Shown: positions 38,292 to 47,554, counted from the stretch's first letter. The stretch: 64,000 nucleotides of DNA from Nitrospira sp. (GCA_015709715.1 CP054184.1:1287001-1351000); one strand, 5' to 3'. Notes: a model not told the origin generated them from the sequence alone. Program-made: numbers and translations.

Positions 38292-38687
38292 TCAGCCCAT
38301 CACAGGGCTACCGTGGTGATGGATCATCAGCCACTCGTCGCCGATGCGTTCGAACAGATTGGTCGCCAAAACCCGGCTCTCCACGGGCTTGTCTCCCTGG
38401 CGACTGGTGAGATTTTCGGTGCAGATCACCCACCCGAGATCGCCCGCGACCTGCACCTGCACGTCGGTCAGCTCAAACTTCATGGAGAAGGTGTTGTTGA
38501 AGATCAACACCCAGGAATCACGCACGGCCGGCCAATCACTCCGCAGACTCCAGCCAGGATGGATACAGGTGACGTATTCGAGGTGTGCCCACACCTTATC
38601 CATCTGAAGCATGTCCAGACTTTCAAAGGCGGCATAAAAGGCGAGATTCGCACGGGTAATTTCTTCGATTCGTTGCTCGATCACCAT
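38292..38687 (-). CDS. SnoaL/NTF2-like fold protein
   Basis: 131 aa from ATG 38687. The sequence AFYAAFESLDMLQMDKVWAH, then HPGWSLRSDWPAVRDSW and a C-terminal MIHHHGSPV, is typical of the NTF2-like/SnoaL group, including small proteins often annotated as ketosteroid-isomerase-like. No specific substrate is indicated. It has no signal peptide. An upstream in-frame start at 38840 would add 51 residues that look random. It lies downstream of the LuxR-type gene on the same strand, with about 140 bp between them. Confidence 0.8.
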   Translation of the reverse strand: MVIEQRIEEITRANLAFYAAFESLDMLQMDKVWAHLEYVTCIHPGWSLRSDWPAVRDSWVLIFNNTFSMKFELTDVQVQVAGDLGWVICTENLTSRQGDKPVESRVLATNLFERIGDEWLMIHHHGSPVMG

Positions 38688-38829
38688 CGCCTCCGATGGT
38701 GCGGCATTGTACTGCAAACACCATCGTCGGCGCGAGTGCGATTTACAGAACGGCGGGGGTGGATCCGCGGGGAGCTGCGAGGCGGCGGGAGTGCACACTC
38801 CCGCCTGATGCAGGTCGCCGCGAATCCCG

Positions 38830-39153
38830 TCAGCTCGCATGGGTGGCGAGCAACCCCTCTTCCAGCGCCGTCTTCAACAACTGGGCGATATTGGAGACGC
38901 GCAGCTTCTTCATCATATTGGCACGATGCGCCTCGGCCGTCTTGATGCTGATCTGCAGCCGTTCCGCGATGACGCGGTTCGTCATGCCGGCCCACACCAT
39001 CTGGAGGATCTCGCGCTCGCGCGGAGTCAGCTCCTCCGGCCGCCGCTTGACGGCGACCGGCTTCACCTGCACTTGGCTCAGGCTCACGGATAATCCCGGC
39101 TGGCTCGCCGCGCGATTGCGAAAACCCTGCTCATTGTCCTCGTTCCACATCAT
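38830..39153 (-). CDS. Free-standing LuxR/GerE-type DNA-binding protein
   Basis: 107 aa from ATG 39153 (or 39150), preceded by AAGGAG. A short acidic then neutral N-terminal part is followed by LTPREREILQMVWAGMTNRV, ISIKTAEAHRANMMKKL and NIAQLLKTALEEGLLATHAS. It is a lone helix-turn-helix, closely related to 37541-37879. The 81-aa gene at 39186-39431 ends 32 nt upstream, so they are probably in one transcript. Confidence 0.88.
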   Translation of the reverse strand: MMWNEDNEQGFRNRAASQPGLSVSLSQVQVKPVAVKRRPEELTPREREILQMVWAGMTNRVIAERLQISIKTAEAHRANMMKKLRVSNIAQLLKTALEEGLLATHAS

Positions 39154-39185
39154 GCCCGCACTCCTTACCTCTGATGAATCCCGCC

Positions 39186-39431
39186 TCACCGCTCGGGGTT
39201 CGGCAGCGCGGGGGTCATGCTCCGGAGGTCTTGCAGATATCCCAACACCGCTTCGATGGCGCGGGCCCGTTCCCGCCAAGTGCCTTGCGACAATCCCGCA
39301 AGATCCACCCAATATCCATCCACCTTTTCCCTGACCACCAATCGATCATACGGTCCATGGGCCGAGGGCTGGATGCTCAGAAGAAATTCCCGATCGGTCC
39401 CATTCGATAACAGGAACCCTTTGACGTCCAT
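39186..39431 (-). CDS. Small protein of unknown function
   Basis: 81 aa from ATG 39431, chosen because AGGAGG lies 6 nt upstream; an earlier in-frame start at 39458 is less likely. The sequence MDVKGFLLSNGTDREFLLSI, then REKVDGYWVDLAGLSQGTWR, suggests a compact soluble domain. I do not recognise the family. It lies between an NtrC-type regulator and a small LuxR-type gene. The upstream region carries element A (39620-39640). Confidence 0.65.
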   Translation of the reverse strand: MDVKGFLLSNGTDREFLLSIQPSAHGPYDRLVVREKVDGYWVDLAGLSQGTWRERARAIEAVLGYLQDLRSMTPALPNPER

Positions 39432-39619
39432 GCTACGCCTCCTGCCGACGGTATCCAACGCCGATCTCGGTCACCCCGTCTTCACACGCTCACGCCCCTT
39501 GGTGATATCAAAGATCGTGCCATTCGATCGGGAAGCGAGACGATGTTTGAAAATCAAGGCAGTTGGCGATCGCACGGCGCAAACCACGGGGACTCGTCGT
39601 CAAACTCATGGCAGGAAGT

Positions 39620-39640
39620 GTTGTGTCACACCTGTGCCAT
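39620..39640 (-). promoter_or_regulatory. Sigma-54-like element A
   Basis: On the minus strand it reads TGGCACAGGTGTGACA (39639-39624). The -24 box TGGCAC is complete, but the -12 position has AC instead of GC. It is 18 of 21 bases identical to element B and lies about 190 bp upstream of the 81-aa gene. The NtrC-family gene ends at 39705, just upstream. Confidence 0.35.
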
Positions 39641-39704
39641 CGTTTCCCCCCTGTCACGATCGGCACAGGCGATGGAGAGAACCGTAAGCGAGAACCCGTC
39701 TCGG

Positions 39705-41111
39705 TCAGGTTAGGGGCTCGAGTGGTTGGTCGCTGATCGAATCGGCCGGGTCGAAGATGTCGTACTCGGCCAACCGCCGATAGAAAGTCCGGCGGCTCAT
39801 GCCCAGCAATCGGGCGGCTTCGGACCGGTTTCCGCCCGTTTGTCGAAGCGCCCCCATCATGCGAGTTCGTTCATCTTGTCGCTGCAGTGGAATAAACGCG
39901 GTCCCGGTCGCAGGGTTGCGAATCTCCGCCGGCAAATCCTCGACCATCAGGACCGAGCCTTTGCAATGGATCATGGCCGATTCCACCGCACTCTTGAGTT
40001 CACGGACATTGCCGGGCCAGGCGTAGGTCACCAACACCTGCAACGCCTCCTGGCTGACCTGATGGACCGGCTTCTCCATCACCGACCGGAATTGCCCCAG
40101 GAATGCATGCACCAAATAAGGAATGTCGTCCGGTCGCTCCCGTAGGGGCGTGAGGTGCAGGCGGGCCACCTTGATGCGATACAGCAGATCCTTCCGGAAG
40201 GTTCCCTGCTCCATATCCTCCAGCAGATTGTGGTGGGTGGCGGCCAGCACCCGTACATCGACCTTCCGCGGCCTCGACTCCCCTAAGCGTGTCACCTCTC
40301 GCTCCTGCAACACCCGAAGCAGGCTGGTTTGGACCGCGAAGGAAATATCGCCGATTTCATCCAGAAAGATGGTCCCGCCCTCGGCTGCCTCGAAGACCCC
40401 TTGCTGGTTGTCGATCGCCCCCGTAAAGGCGCCCTTCTTGTGGCCGAAGAGTTGGCTGCCGAGGATCGAGTCAGTAAATCCCGCACAGTTCACGGCCAGG
40501 AAGGGCTGGGACGCTCGTCGACTGGAGAGGTGAATCGCCCGTGCCACCAGTTCCTTGCCGGTGCCCGTCTCCCCCTCGATCAACACCGTGGCATCCACTG
40601 CCGCAACCCTCTGAATGTCTGCATAGAGGGCCATCATCGCCTGACTCCGGCCGATCAAGTCGTGGAACTTACCCTGATCAGCCAGTTGAGACTGCAGGAC
40701 CTGCGCGTGGTCCTCCGCGGCAAACCGACGCCGAACGTTTTCGACCCACTGTTCGGCGATCGTCAGCCGCAACTTCAGAAACTCGATTCCGACCGGCTTG
40801 ACCAAGTAGTCGTTGACGCCGGCCTGGAGTGCCGCGCGCAGGGACTCCGGTGAATCGTGCGCGGTGATCATCACGATGACGCAACGTTCGCCGCCGGAGC
40901 TGGACCGTATGTTCTGGCACAATTGGAGACCGTCGATATGGCTGCCGCGCAATTCCCAGTCGAGCAGCACCAGTTCATGGGGCCGATGGGCGAAGGCCTC
41001 CCATGCCGAATCGCCGTCGGCGCAGGCCGTCACGTCATGGCCGCGCGCCTGGATCACCTGCTCGAACAGCCGGCGGATATCGATATGGTCTTCCACCAGA
41101 AGCACGCGCAT
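39705..41111 (-). CDS. Sigma-54-dependent response regulator, NtrC family
   Basis: 468 aa with three domains. A receiver (about 1-120) has the phosphoacceptor Asp51 in LVLLDWELRG. An AAA+ domain (about 150-385) has Walker A GETGTGKE, the sigma-54 contact loop GAFTGA (227-232) and Walker B GGTIFLDEIGD. A C-terminal Fis-type helix-turn-helix ends NRSEAARLLGMSRRTFYRRL. It activates sigma-54 promoters after phosphorylation. The adjacent hybrid kinase (15 nt upstream) is the likely partner. Element A lies directly downstream and element B about 1.6 kb away on the same strand. Confidence 0.95.
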   Translation of the reverse strand: MRVLLVEDHIDIRRLFEQVIQARGHDVTACADGDSAWEAFAHRPHELVLLDWELRGSHIDGLQLCQNIRSSSGGERCVIVMITAHDSPESLRAALQAGVNDYLVKPVGIEFLKLRLTIAEQWVENVRRRFAAEDHAQVLQSQLADQGKFHDLIGRSQAMMALYADIQRVAAVDATVLIEGETGTGKELVARAIHLSSRRASQPFLAVNCAGFTDSILGSQLFGHKKGAFTGAIDNQQGVFEAAEGGTIFLDEIGDISFAVQTSLLRVLQEREVTRLGESRPRKVDVRVLAATHHNLLEDMEQGTFRKDLLYRIKVARLHLTPLRERPDDIPYLVHAFLGQFRSVMEKPVHQVSQEALQVLVTYAWPGNVRELKSAVESAMIHCKGSVLMVEDLPAEIRNPATGTAFIPLQRQDERTRMMGALRQTGGNRSEAARLLGMSRRTFYRRLAEYDIFDPADSISDQPLEPLT

Positions 41112-41126
41112 ATGACGCTCACCGCA

Positions 41127-44100
41127 CTAGATAAACACGACCTGCAGCCGGTCCAGATAACGAGTCAAGGAGTCGATCGTCGCCTGGATTTCAGCCCCGT
41201 TCCCATGCAACGCCGCGGCCTCCAACGTATGCCCAAAGACGCTGATGGCCATCAAGCCGTAGGTCCCTCCCGCTCCCTTGATACCGTGACCGATGGCACG
41301 GATCTGCTCGAAGTCTTGAACGGCCAACGCCTCCGCGAGTTGCGAGAGGTCTTGCCGTCGATGCGCGAGAAATCCCGGCATGAGACTTTCAAACTCCGCG
41401 CTGACCTGTAAGACCACCGGTTCGGCATGGAACTCTGCGTTGAATCGGCCTGCCAGAGAGGCCGTCTGCGCATAGAGCTGAATCGCTTCCAACAGCCGCG
41501 CCTTGCGGATCGGCTTCGTCAAGTGCGCCGTGCAGCCGGCGGACAGGCTCCGCTGAATCTCCCCCTGCAAGGCATTGGCCGTCAACGCGAGAATCGGAAC
41601 CGGAGGACGACCCTGCGCACGTTCCCAAGCCCTAATGGCCTTGGTGGCGCTGTACCCATCCAGGACCGGCATTTGGATATCCATGAGCACCAGATCATAG
41701 GCCCCCCGTGTGAACATCTCAACCGCCACCTGGCCGTTCGGCGCCGTGTCCACCCGATGGGGCGTGGATCGGAAATAAAACTCGATCATACGGCGGTTGT
41801 CGACGAAGTCTTCGGCCAACAGGAGGCGTAACCCGCCCGCACCGTTCGCGGAAGCCCCGGTCTGCGGCGACCGCGACTCCGCCTCATACTCCGGGGCCTT
41901 GCCGATCGCCGCCATCATCCCGTTGAAGAGATCGGAACGCCGGAACGGCTTCGTGAGATACCGCACGATTCCACTCTCGCGGGCCCGCATCTGATCGCCC
42001 GCCCGCCGCTCCGAAGTCAACATGATGATCGCCGGGGCCGCGAATCCTGGTGTCCGGGCGATGGTATCGGCCACCTGCCATCCGCTCATCTTCGGCATCC
42101 GCACGTCCAAAATCACCAGCCGGTAGGGCATGCCCGCCTGAGCGGCCCGCGACAGCTCCATCAACGCCTCCTCGCCGCCGGGCGCTTCCGCGGCGGGAAT
42201 TCCCCAGCCCATCAGGGTCTCGCGAACGATCAGGCGATTCGTCGCGTTGTCGTCGACGATCAAGGTGCGCAACCCCGCGAGCTGTTCCCATTGCGCGGGC
42301 GGAGTCGAGCCGGACGGTTGGGCCGGAACCGCGAACTTGGCGGTCAGCCGAAAGGTGCTTCCCTTGCTCACCTCGCTCGCGACCTCGATCTTGCCGCCCA
42401 TCCGTTCGATCAGTCGCCGGGAAATCGTCAAGCCGAGACCCGTCCCGCTGTATTGTCGCGTGATCGACGAATCGACTTGGGTGAAGCGCTCGAAAATGGC
42501 GTGCAATTTCTCCGGCGGAATCCCGATGCCCGTATCCCGAATAGTGAAGAGGAGATGGCCCGGCCCGTCGTCGTCGGGATTGCGCTCCACCCGCAACACG
42601 ACTTCGCCTTCTTCCGTGAACTTCACGGCATTGCCCAACAGATTGAGCAGAACCTGCCGTAAGCGGTTGGGGTCGCCTATCAGCGAGGTCGGCACATCCG
42701 GCTGAATCTGGTAGGCCAACTCCAGATCCTTTTCCATGGCGCGCACGGCGACCAGCTCGGCGGCCCGCTGGACCAGATCGTTCAGATCGAATTCGACGAG
42801 GTCCAAATCGAGATGCCCGGCCTCGATTTTCGACAGGTCGAGCACATCGTTGATCAAGCTCAGCAGGTTGCTGCCGGCATCGCGGAAGATCTCGACATAT
42901 TCCCGTTGATCCTCGCTGAGCGGCGTCTCCAGCAGCAGGTCGGCCATGCCGACGATGGCGTTCATCGGCGTGCGAATCTCGTGGCTCATCGTCGCCAGAA
43001 AATCGCTTTTGGCCCGATTGGCGGCTTCGGCCGCTTCTTTGGCCATCGTCAAGGCGGCTTCGGCTTCTTGACGCTGTTTCGCTTCGTAGGCCAGGGTCAC
43101 CAGGTTGCCTATCGAGGTGGCAAATTGTGTTTCTTCGGGACTCCATTCCCGCGCGTCCCCGCCCCGCTCGTGGCAGACGACGCCCGCCAGTTGACCGCCG
43201 AAAAAGATGGGCACATCCAGGAGCGAAGTGATTTCCAACTCCCGCAAGTACGGCAGGAGCAGTTCGCGGGTTCTCGGATCGCGCACGGCATCGTGCGCAT
43301 CGACGACCTGCTCCTGCAGCAGTTCCGCCAGATATCGCGGATACTGCGCCACGTAGAGGCGCTGCCCTGTGGAGTGCCGCCCAGGCCCGCGTTCATATAA
43401 CTCGGCGCAGTCCAACGTCTCCCCACTCCGATCCAACAGCCAGACGCTGGCCCGATCCGCCGCCAAAACCTTGGCCGAGGTTTCCATCAATTCTTCCAAG
43501 GCCGCCTGCCAGTCTCCGGACCCGATGTGCTCGCTCTTCGTGAGGCGCATCAAGGCGTCCTGGTGCGCCTGCAATACCGCCTGGCTACGCGACAGGGCCG
43601 CCTCCGCTTCCTTGCGGCGTGTAATGTCCAGCACCAGCGTCAGCAGACAATCCTCATGTCGTAGAGAGACGGGTTCGACGTTGAATAGTCCGTGCCGGAC
43701 CTCGCCGCTTTTGGTGCGGAATTCTTTTTCCAGGTTGCGCAGGAAGCCGTCGCGCCGAAGCAGATCCGCCAACTGCCGGCGATCCTCGGGATTCACCCAA
43801 ATCCCGACATCCAATGAAGACAACCCGACCAGTTCTTCGCGCTGGAAGCCCGAGATACGCATGAAGGCTTCATTCACATCCAGCACACGTCCGTCTTCCA
43901 ACCGGCTGATCGCCATTCCCGCCGGACTGGCATGAAACGCTTTGGAGAACTGCTCTTCGCTTTCCTGCAGCGCCAGTTCCACCTGTTTCCGTTCCGTGGT
44001 GTCGCGGGCCACCACCTGAAACCCGGTGACCTTCTCCCCCTCCAGCAACAGTTGCGCATGTTGCCCCAGCCAGACCTCGCGCCCATCCTTGGTCACGACC

Positions 44101-45152
44101 GGCACCTCGTACACCGAACGAGGTTTGCGCCGTACGAACTGCCGGCCATAGAAACGTTCGGCCCGTGACCGCCAGTGCGGCTGCACGATCTCGAGATAGT
44201 GCCGCCCCAGCAATTCCTCGGGCAGATACCCCAAGACCCGCAGGGATGTGGGGTTGCAGTAGACGAACCGTCCGTCGGCATCGGTGCGATAGATGATATC
44301 GCCCACATGCTCCACCAACCGACGGTACCGCTCCTCGCTGTCTCGCAACGCTTCTTCTGCCTGTTTTCGCGCCGTCACATCTAAATGGATGCCGCTCATC
44401 CGCGCCATGCGCCCCTGCTCATCGCGCACGCCGCCACCGAAGGCGGCGATCCAGCGATAGGACCCATCAGCATGGAGGAGACGGTGGTCGAGGCGATATT
44501 GTTTGCTCTGTCCGTCCCGATGGAGGGCTACGGCAGCCAATGCCCGCGCCCGATCATCCGGATGAAGACGAGACGCCCAGGCGGCAATGGTCGGCTCGAT
44601 CTCGTGAGCGGCACAGCCGAGTTGGCCTTTCCAACGAGGAGAATAAAAGGCAGCCCCCGTCGTGAGCTCCCACTCCCAGACTCCGACATGCGCCCCTTCC
44701 GCCGCCAGTTCGAATCGTTCCTGGCTTTCGCGCAAGGCCGTTTCCACCCGTTTCTGTTCGGACAACTGCAAAGTCAGTCGCTCGTTGGCCGCAATCAGGC
44801 TCCTCGTCTGCTCGGAGACCTGCTCTTCCAAGCGGCTATTCGCCACCCGCAAGGCAACCTCCGTCTTCTGCTGTCGAGAGAGCAGGCCGGTGGCCCCCCA
44901 CACCATCGCCACGCCAAGGAGACGGTTGACGAGGGCCACTCCAGGCTCGACGCCCTGAGGAGACCCGAGAAACCCGACCGCCATCAACAGGGTCACCGAC
45001 GATGCATACCCCACCAGAACCTTGGGCTTAGCCTGTAACGCCGTCATCCAGAGCGGCAGGAGGTAGAGGAGCCAGACAGCATGGCCTAAGGGCGTCGCCC
45101 AATCCAGTGCAAAGACCACCGTGGTCACTAACAGGATCGCAGTACACCACAT
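41127..45152 (-). CDS. Very large hybrid histidine kinase with three PAS, GAF, two receivers and Hpt
   Basis: 1341 aa from ATG 45152; TTG/other starts up to 45254 would add 34 residues. Order: about four membrane spans (1-90), coiled coil, three PAS/PAC domains (about 150-525), GAF (about 545-690), DHp with His724 in FLATMSHEIRTPMNAIVGMA, HATPase, receiver 1 (Asp1016 in LVILDVRMPKM), receiver 2 (Asp1158 in LVLMDIQMPVLDG) and a C-terminal Hpt (His1289 in IGHGIKGAGGTYG). A full four-step phosphorelay is built into one protein. The NtrC-type regulator 15 nt downstream is the likely final acceptor. Signal unknown. Confidence 0.93.
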   Translation of the reverse strand: MWCTAILLVTTVVFALDWATPLGHAVWLLYLLPLWMTALQAKPKVLVGYASSVTLLMAVGFLGSPQGVEPGVALVNRLLGVAMVWGATGLLSRQQKTEVALRVANSRLEEQVSEQTRSLIAANERLTLQLSEQKRVETALRESQERFELAAEGAHVGVWEWELTTGAAFYSPRWKGQLGCAAHEIEPTIAAWASRLHPDDRARALAAVALHRDGQSKQYRLDHRLLHADGSYRWIAAFGGGVRDEQGRMARMSGIHLDVTARKQAEEALRDSEERYRRLVEHVGDIIYRTDADGRFVYCNPTSLRVLGYLPEELLGRHYLEIVQPHWRSRAERFYGRQFVRRKPRSVYEVPVVTKDGREVWLGQHAQLLLEGEKVTGFQVVARDTTERKQVELALQESEEQFSKAFHASPAGMAISRLEDGRVLDVNEAFMRISGFQREELVGLSSLDVGIWVNPEDRRQLADLLRRDGFLRNLEKEFRTKSGEVRHGLFNVEPVSLRHEDCLLTLVLDITRRKEAEAALSRSQAVLQAHQDALMRLTKSEHIGSGDWQAALEELMETSAKVLAADRASVWLLDRSGETLDCAELYERGPGRHSTGQRLYVAQYPRYLAELLQEQVVDAHDAVRDPRTRELLLPYLRELEITSLLDVPIFFGGQLAGVVCHERGGDAREWSPEETQFATSIGNLVTLAYEAKQRQEAEAALTMAKEAAEAANRAKSDFLATMSHEIRTPMNAIVGMADLLLETPLSEDQREYVEIFRDAGSNLLSLINDVLDLSKIEAGHLDLDLVEFDLNDLVQRAAELVAVRAMEKDLELAYQIQPDVPTSLIGDPNRLRQVLLNLLGNAVKFTEEGEVVLRVERNPDDDGPGHLLFTIRDTGIGIPPEKLHAIFERFTQVDSSITRQYSGTGLGLTISRRLIERMGGKIEVASEVSKGSTFRLTAKFAVPAQPSGSTPPAQWEQLAGLRTLIVDDNATNRLIVRETLMGWGIPAAEAPGGEEALMELSRAAQAGMPYRLVILDVRMPKMSGWQVADTIARTPGFAAPAIIMLTSERRAGDQMRARESGIVRYLTKPFRRSDLFNGMMAAIGKAPEYEAESRSPQTGASANGAGGLRLLLAEDFVDNRRMIEFYFRSTPHRVDTAPNGQVAVEMFTRGAYDLVLMDIQMPVLDGYSATKAIRAWERAQGRPPVPILALTANALQGEIQRSLSAGCTAHLTKPIRKARLLEAIQLYAQTASLAGRFNAEFHAEPVVLQVSAEFESLMPGFLAHRRQDLSQLAEALAVQDFEQIRAIGHGIKGAGGTYGLMAISVFGHTLEAAALHGNGAEIQATIDSLTRYLDRLQVVFI

Positions 45153-45397
45153 CGACTTGCGTCCTTCCTTTCTCGCCCGCCAAGCGATCCGACTGGATTC
45201 CCGACACGCTGCCGACAGAATAGGCCCGCGCCGAAAACCGGTAAAGTAGGCCAATCGGCCCTAGGCGGCTCTAGCGCCAGCCTCGTTCCTGTCCGTCCTA
45301 CGGGCAGAAACCTGGGTCTGCTCAGATGAAATGAGGAAAATAGGAGGATCGAGAGAACTTTTCAACCATGGAGCCAAAGAACGATGGGAAGCCGGAC

Positions 45398-46657
45398 CTA
45401 GACTATCCTTTGGAGGTTCCAGCTATGATCGACAAACATGCCCTTCCCGCGCCATCCTTCGTGAGGATACATTCTGCCGGTTCCATAATAATCTCCGTCC
45501 AGCACTTGGAGTTCAGCCGCATACTGGACCCAATCCTGCGTCAGCGTATGACTCTCTATCGCCACATGCAGGAAATATCGCCCTCCACACAGCGGCAGGT
45601 GAGGTACGTGGAAGTCCACGTATCCGCGGCCTTCAAGCGTGAGGGGCGCACGATCGACGAGATCGGTAGAGAGAATACAGACCGTACGCTCATCCCGATT
45701 CACCACTACCATCACGCGCATATCATTGAAAGTCTTCTGAACGTGGCAAGCATAGTGCACCCGCACCACGAGATGTTGGCCCGAGAACGCAGGCTGGACC
45801 GGCTCTAATTTCTCATTATGAAATGTAATCGCTTGGACCATCAGTTCGTGATGGGTATAACGGTCCTTCCGGTCGGCCAGCGACACCTCGCTTCCAGCGA
45901 ATGCCTCGCTCATGTACTGCTCAATCACCTGCTGCGGAGGCCCGTCTCCGACAATGGCCCCCTGCCGCAGGAGCAGCGCCCGCTGACACAAGTTGGCCAC
46001 AACCGGCAAATCGTGACTGACCAGGATGACAGTGCGCCCATCCCGCCGCGCCTCGTCCATCTTGCCGAGGCATTTCTTTTGAAATGCGCCGTCGCCGACC
46101 GACAACACTTCGTCTACGATCAAAATTTCCGGATCGAGATGGGCGGCCACGGAAAATGCCAACCGTACGTACATGCCGCTCGAGTATCGCTTCACCGGCG
46201 TATCGATAAACTGCTGCGTCCCAGAAAACTCCACGATCGCTTCGAGCCGGCGATCGGTCTCGCTCTTCCGCATCCCCAACATCGCGGCGTTCAGGTAGAT
46301 GTTCTCACGTCCGGTAAGTTCCGCATGAAAGCCAGTCCCTACTTCCAATAGAGAGGTCACGCGCCCATAAATGTCCACTTCGCCGGCCGTCGGTTCCGTA
46401 ATCCGCGAGAGAACCTTCAACAACGTGCTCTTGCCCGCTCCATTGTGGCCGATAATACCCAGAACTTCCCCTTCAGCCACCTCAAACGAGACGTCGTGCA
46501 GCGCCTGGAAGGTACGGTGGCCGGTTGGTTCCCTTCTGGTTGCCCCCGCCAGAGAACGGCAGAGATGCACGAGCTGATCTCGCAAGGTATCGTGGCGGAC
46601 GCCAGCGATGGCATATTGCTTCGTCAACCCACGCACCGAAATCGCCACGTCACCCAT
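45398..46657 (-). CDS. wzt: Polysaccharide ABC exporter ATPase with C-terminal glycan-binding domain (Wzt-like)
   Basis: 419 aa. The ATPase (about 1-250) has Walker A GHNGAGKSTLLKVLSR, the signature YSSGMYVRLAFSVAAH, and Walker B LDPEILIVDEVLSVGD. The C-terminal 160 residues form a Wzt_C-type domain, which in known systems recognises the end of the finished O-polysaccharide. It overlaps the wzm gene by 1 nt and is the last gene of the glycan cluster. Confidence 0.93.
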   Translation of the reverse strand: MGDVAISVRGLTKQYAIAGVRHDTLRDQLVHLCRSLAGATRREPTGHRTFQALHDVSFEVAEGEVLGIIGHNGAGKSTLLKVLSRITEPTAGEVDIYGRVTSLLEVGTGFHAELTGRENIYLNAAMLGMRKSETDRRLEAIVEFSGTQQFIDTPVKRYSSGMYVRLAFSVAAHLDPEILIVDEVLSVGDGAFQKKCLGKMDEARRDGRTVILVSHDLPVVANLCQRALLLRQGAIVGDGPPQQVIEQYMSEAFAGSEVSLADRKDRYTHHELMVQAITFHNEKLEPVQPAFSGQHLVVRVHYACHVQKTFNDMRVMVVVNRDERTVCILSTDLVDRAPLTLEGRGYVDFHVPHLPLCGGRYFLHVAIESHTLTQDWVQYAAELQVLDGDYYGTGRMYPHEGWRGKGMFVDHSWNLQRIV

Positions 46658-47553
46658 CAGATCACATCCGCGAAGGTTCGTTCCATCCGCTTGAAGTAGA
46701 CCACACCGCTTACAAAGAGCACTACCACGATGCCGATGCTGGGTAGAATGGTCGCCAAGTCAGGAGGGCGTTGCCCCAGGAGCGTCCATCGGAACCCCTC
46801 CACGATACCCACTACAGGATTTAAGCTGTACCACACCCGCCACCGGTCAGGGATCAAACTCACTGGGTAGACCACCGGCGAGGCGAACATCCAGAACTGC
46901 ACAAAGAACGGAATGATATGCCCCACGTCGCGGAACTTCACGTGCAACGCTGAGAACCAGAGGCTGACCGCCAATGTGGCGAGCAACGCAATGAGCACAA
47001 AAAGGGGAAACAGAACGATCTGCCACCCTGGCATCACCCCGAACCAGAGCATCAGCGGAACCATCAGGACCAGTGCGCACAGCAGATCGACCGCCGGTGT
47101 CGCGGCGGCGGCCAACGGGATGATCAGCCGAGGGAAATAGACCTTGCTGATGAGATGCGACTCTCCGACCAAGCTCGTCCCGCTACGGCTCGTCGCCTGG
47201 GCAATGAAGTTCCAGGGGAGCAACCCGGCATAGGCAAATAACGGATACGGCACCCCTTCCGAGGGCAACTTGGCGAGGTAACTGAAAATGGCCGTAAATA
47301 GAAGCATCGAAATGAGCGGCTGAAACACTGCCCATCCAGCCCCGATGACCGCCTGCTTGTAACGCACCTTGGTATCCCGCCAAATCAGAAACACCAGCAA
47401 CTCCCGATACTGCCAGATGGCTTGAAGATCCAAATGGAACAACCCTCGACTCGGACGGATGCGAACCGTCGGCGTGCGAGGTTCCTTGTGGAGCTCGCCC
47501 ATCGGCACGAGGCGGCTGCCTGCTGCTGCAGGTTCTAAACGATTCATGGACAT
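46657..47553 (-). CDS. wzm: Polysaccharide ABC exporter permease (Wzm-like)
   Basis: 298 aa ABC-2 type permease. Six hydrophobic segments start near residue 70, after the amphipathic IWQYRELLVFLIWRDTKVRY and the motif QAVIGAGWAVFQPLISMLLF. The C-terminal half includes SPVVYPVSLIPDRWRVWYSL, typical of the Wzm/TagG group. It pairs with wzt to export a lipid-linked glycan across the inner membrane. The upstream neighbour is one nucleotide away. Confidence 0.93.
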   Translation of the reverse strand: MSMNRLEPAAAGSRLVPMGELHKEPRTPTVRIRPSRGLFHLDLQAIWQYRELLVFLIWRDTKVRYKQAVIGAGWAVFQPLISMLLFTAIFSYLAKLPSEGVPYPLFAYAGLLPWNFIAQATSRSGTSLVGESHLISKVYFPRLIIPLAAAATPAVDLLCALVLMVPLMLWFGVMPGWQIVLFPLFVLIALLATLAVSLWFSALHVKFRDVGHIIPFFVQFWMFASPVVYPVSLIPDRWRVWYSLNPVVGIVEGFRWTLLGQRPPDLATILPSIGIVVVLFVSGVVYFKRMERTFADVI

Positions 47554-47554
47554 G

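Noticed and set aside
38147-38410. Plus-strand open frame of 87 codons in the 37.9-38.3 kb gap
   Set aside because: No good ribosome binding site or family likeness, and its end runs antisense into the SnoaL-like gene.
41884-43146. Second minus-strand frame of 420 codons inside the hybrid kinase gene
   Set aside because: It is an out-of-frame shadow rich in Arg and Gly; the kinase frame has all catalytic motifs.
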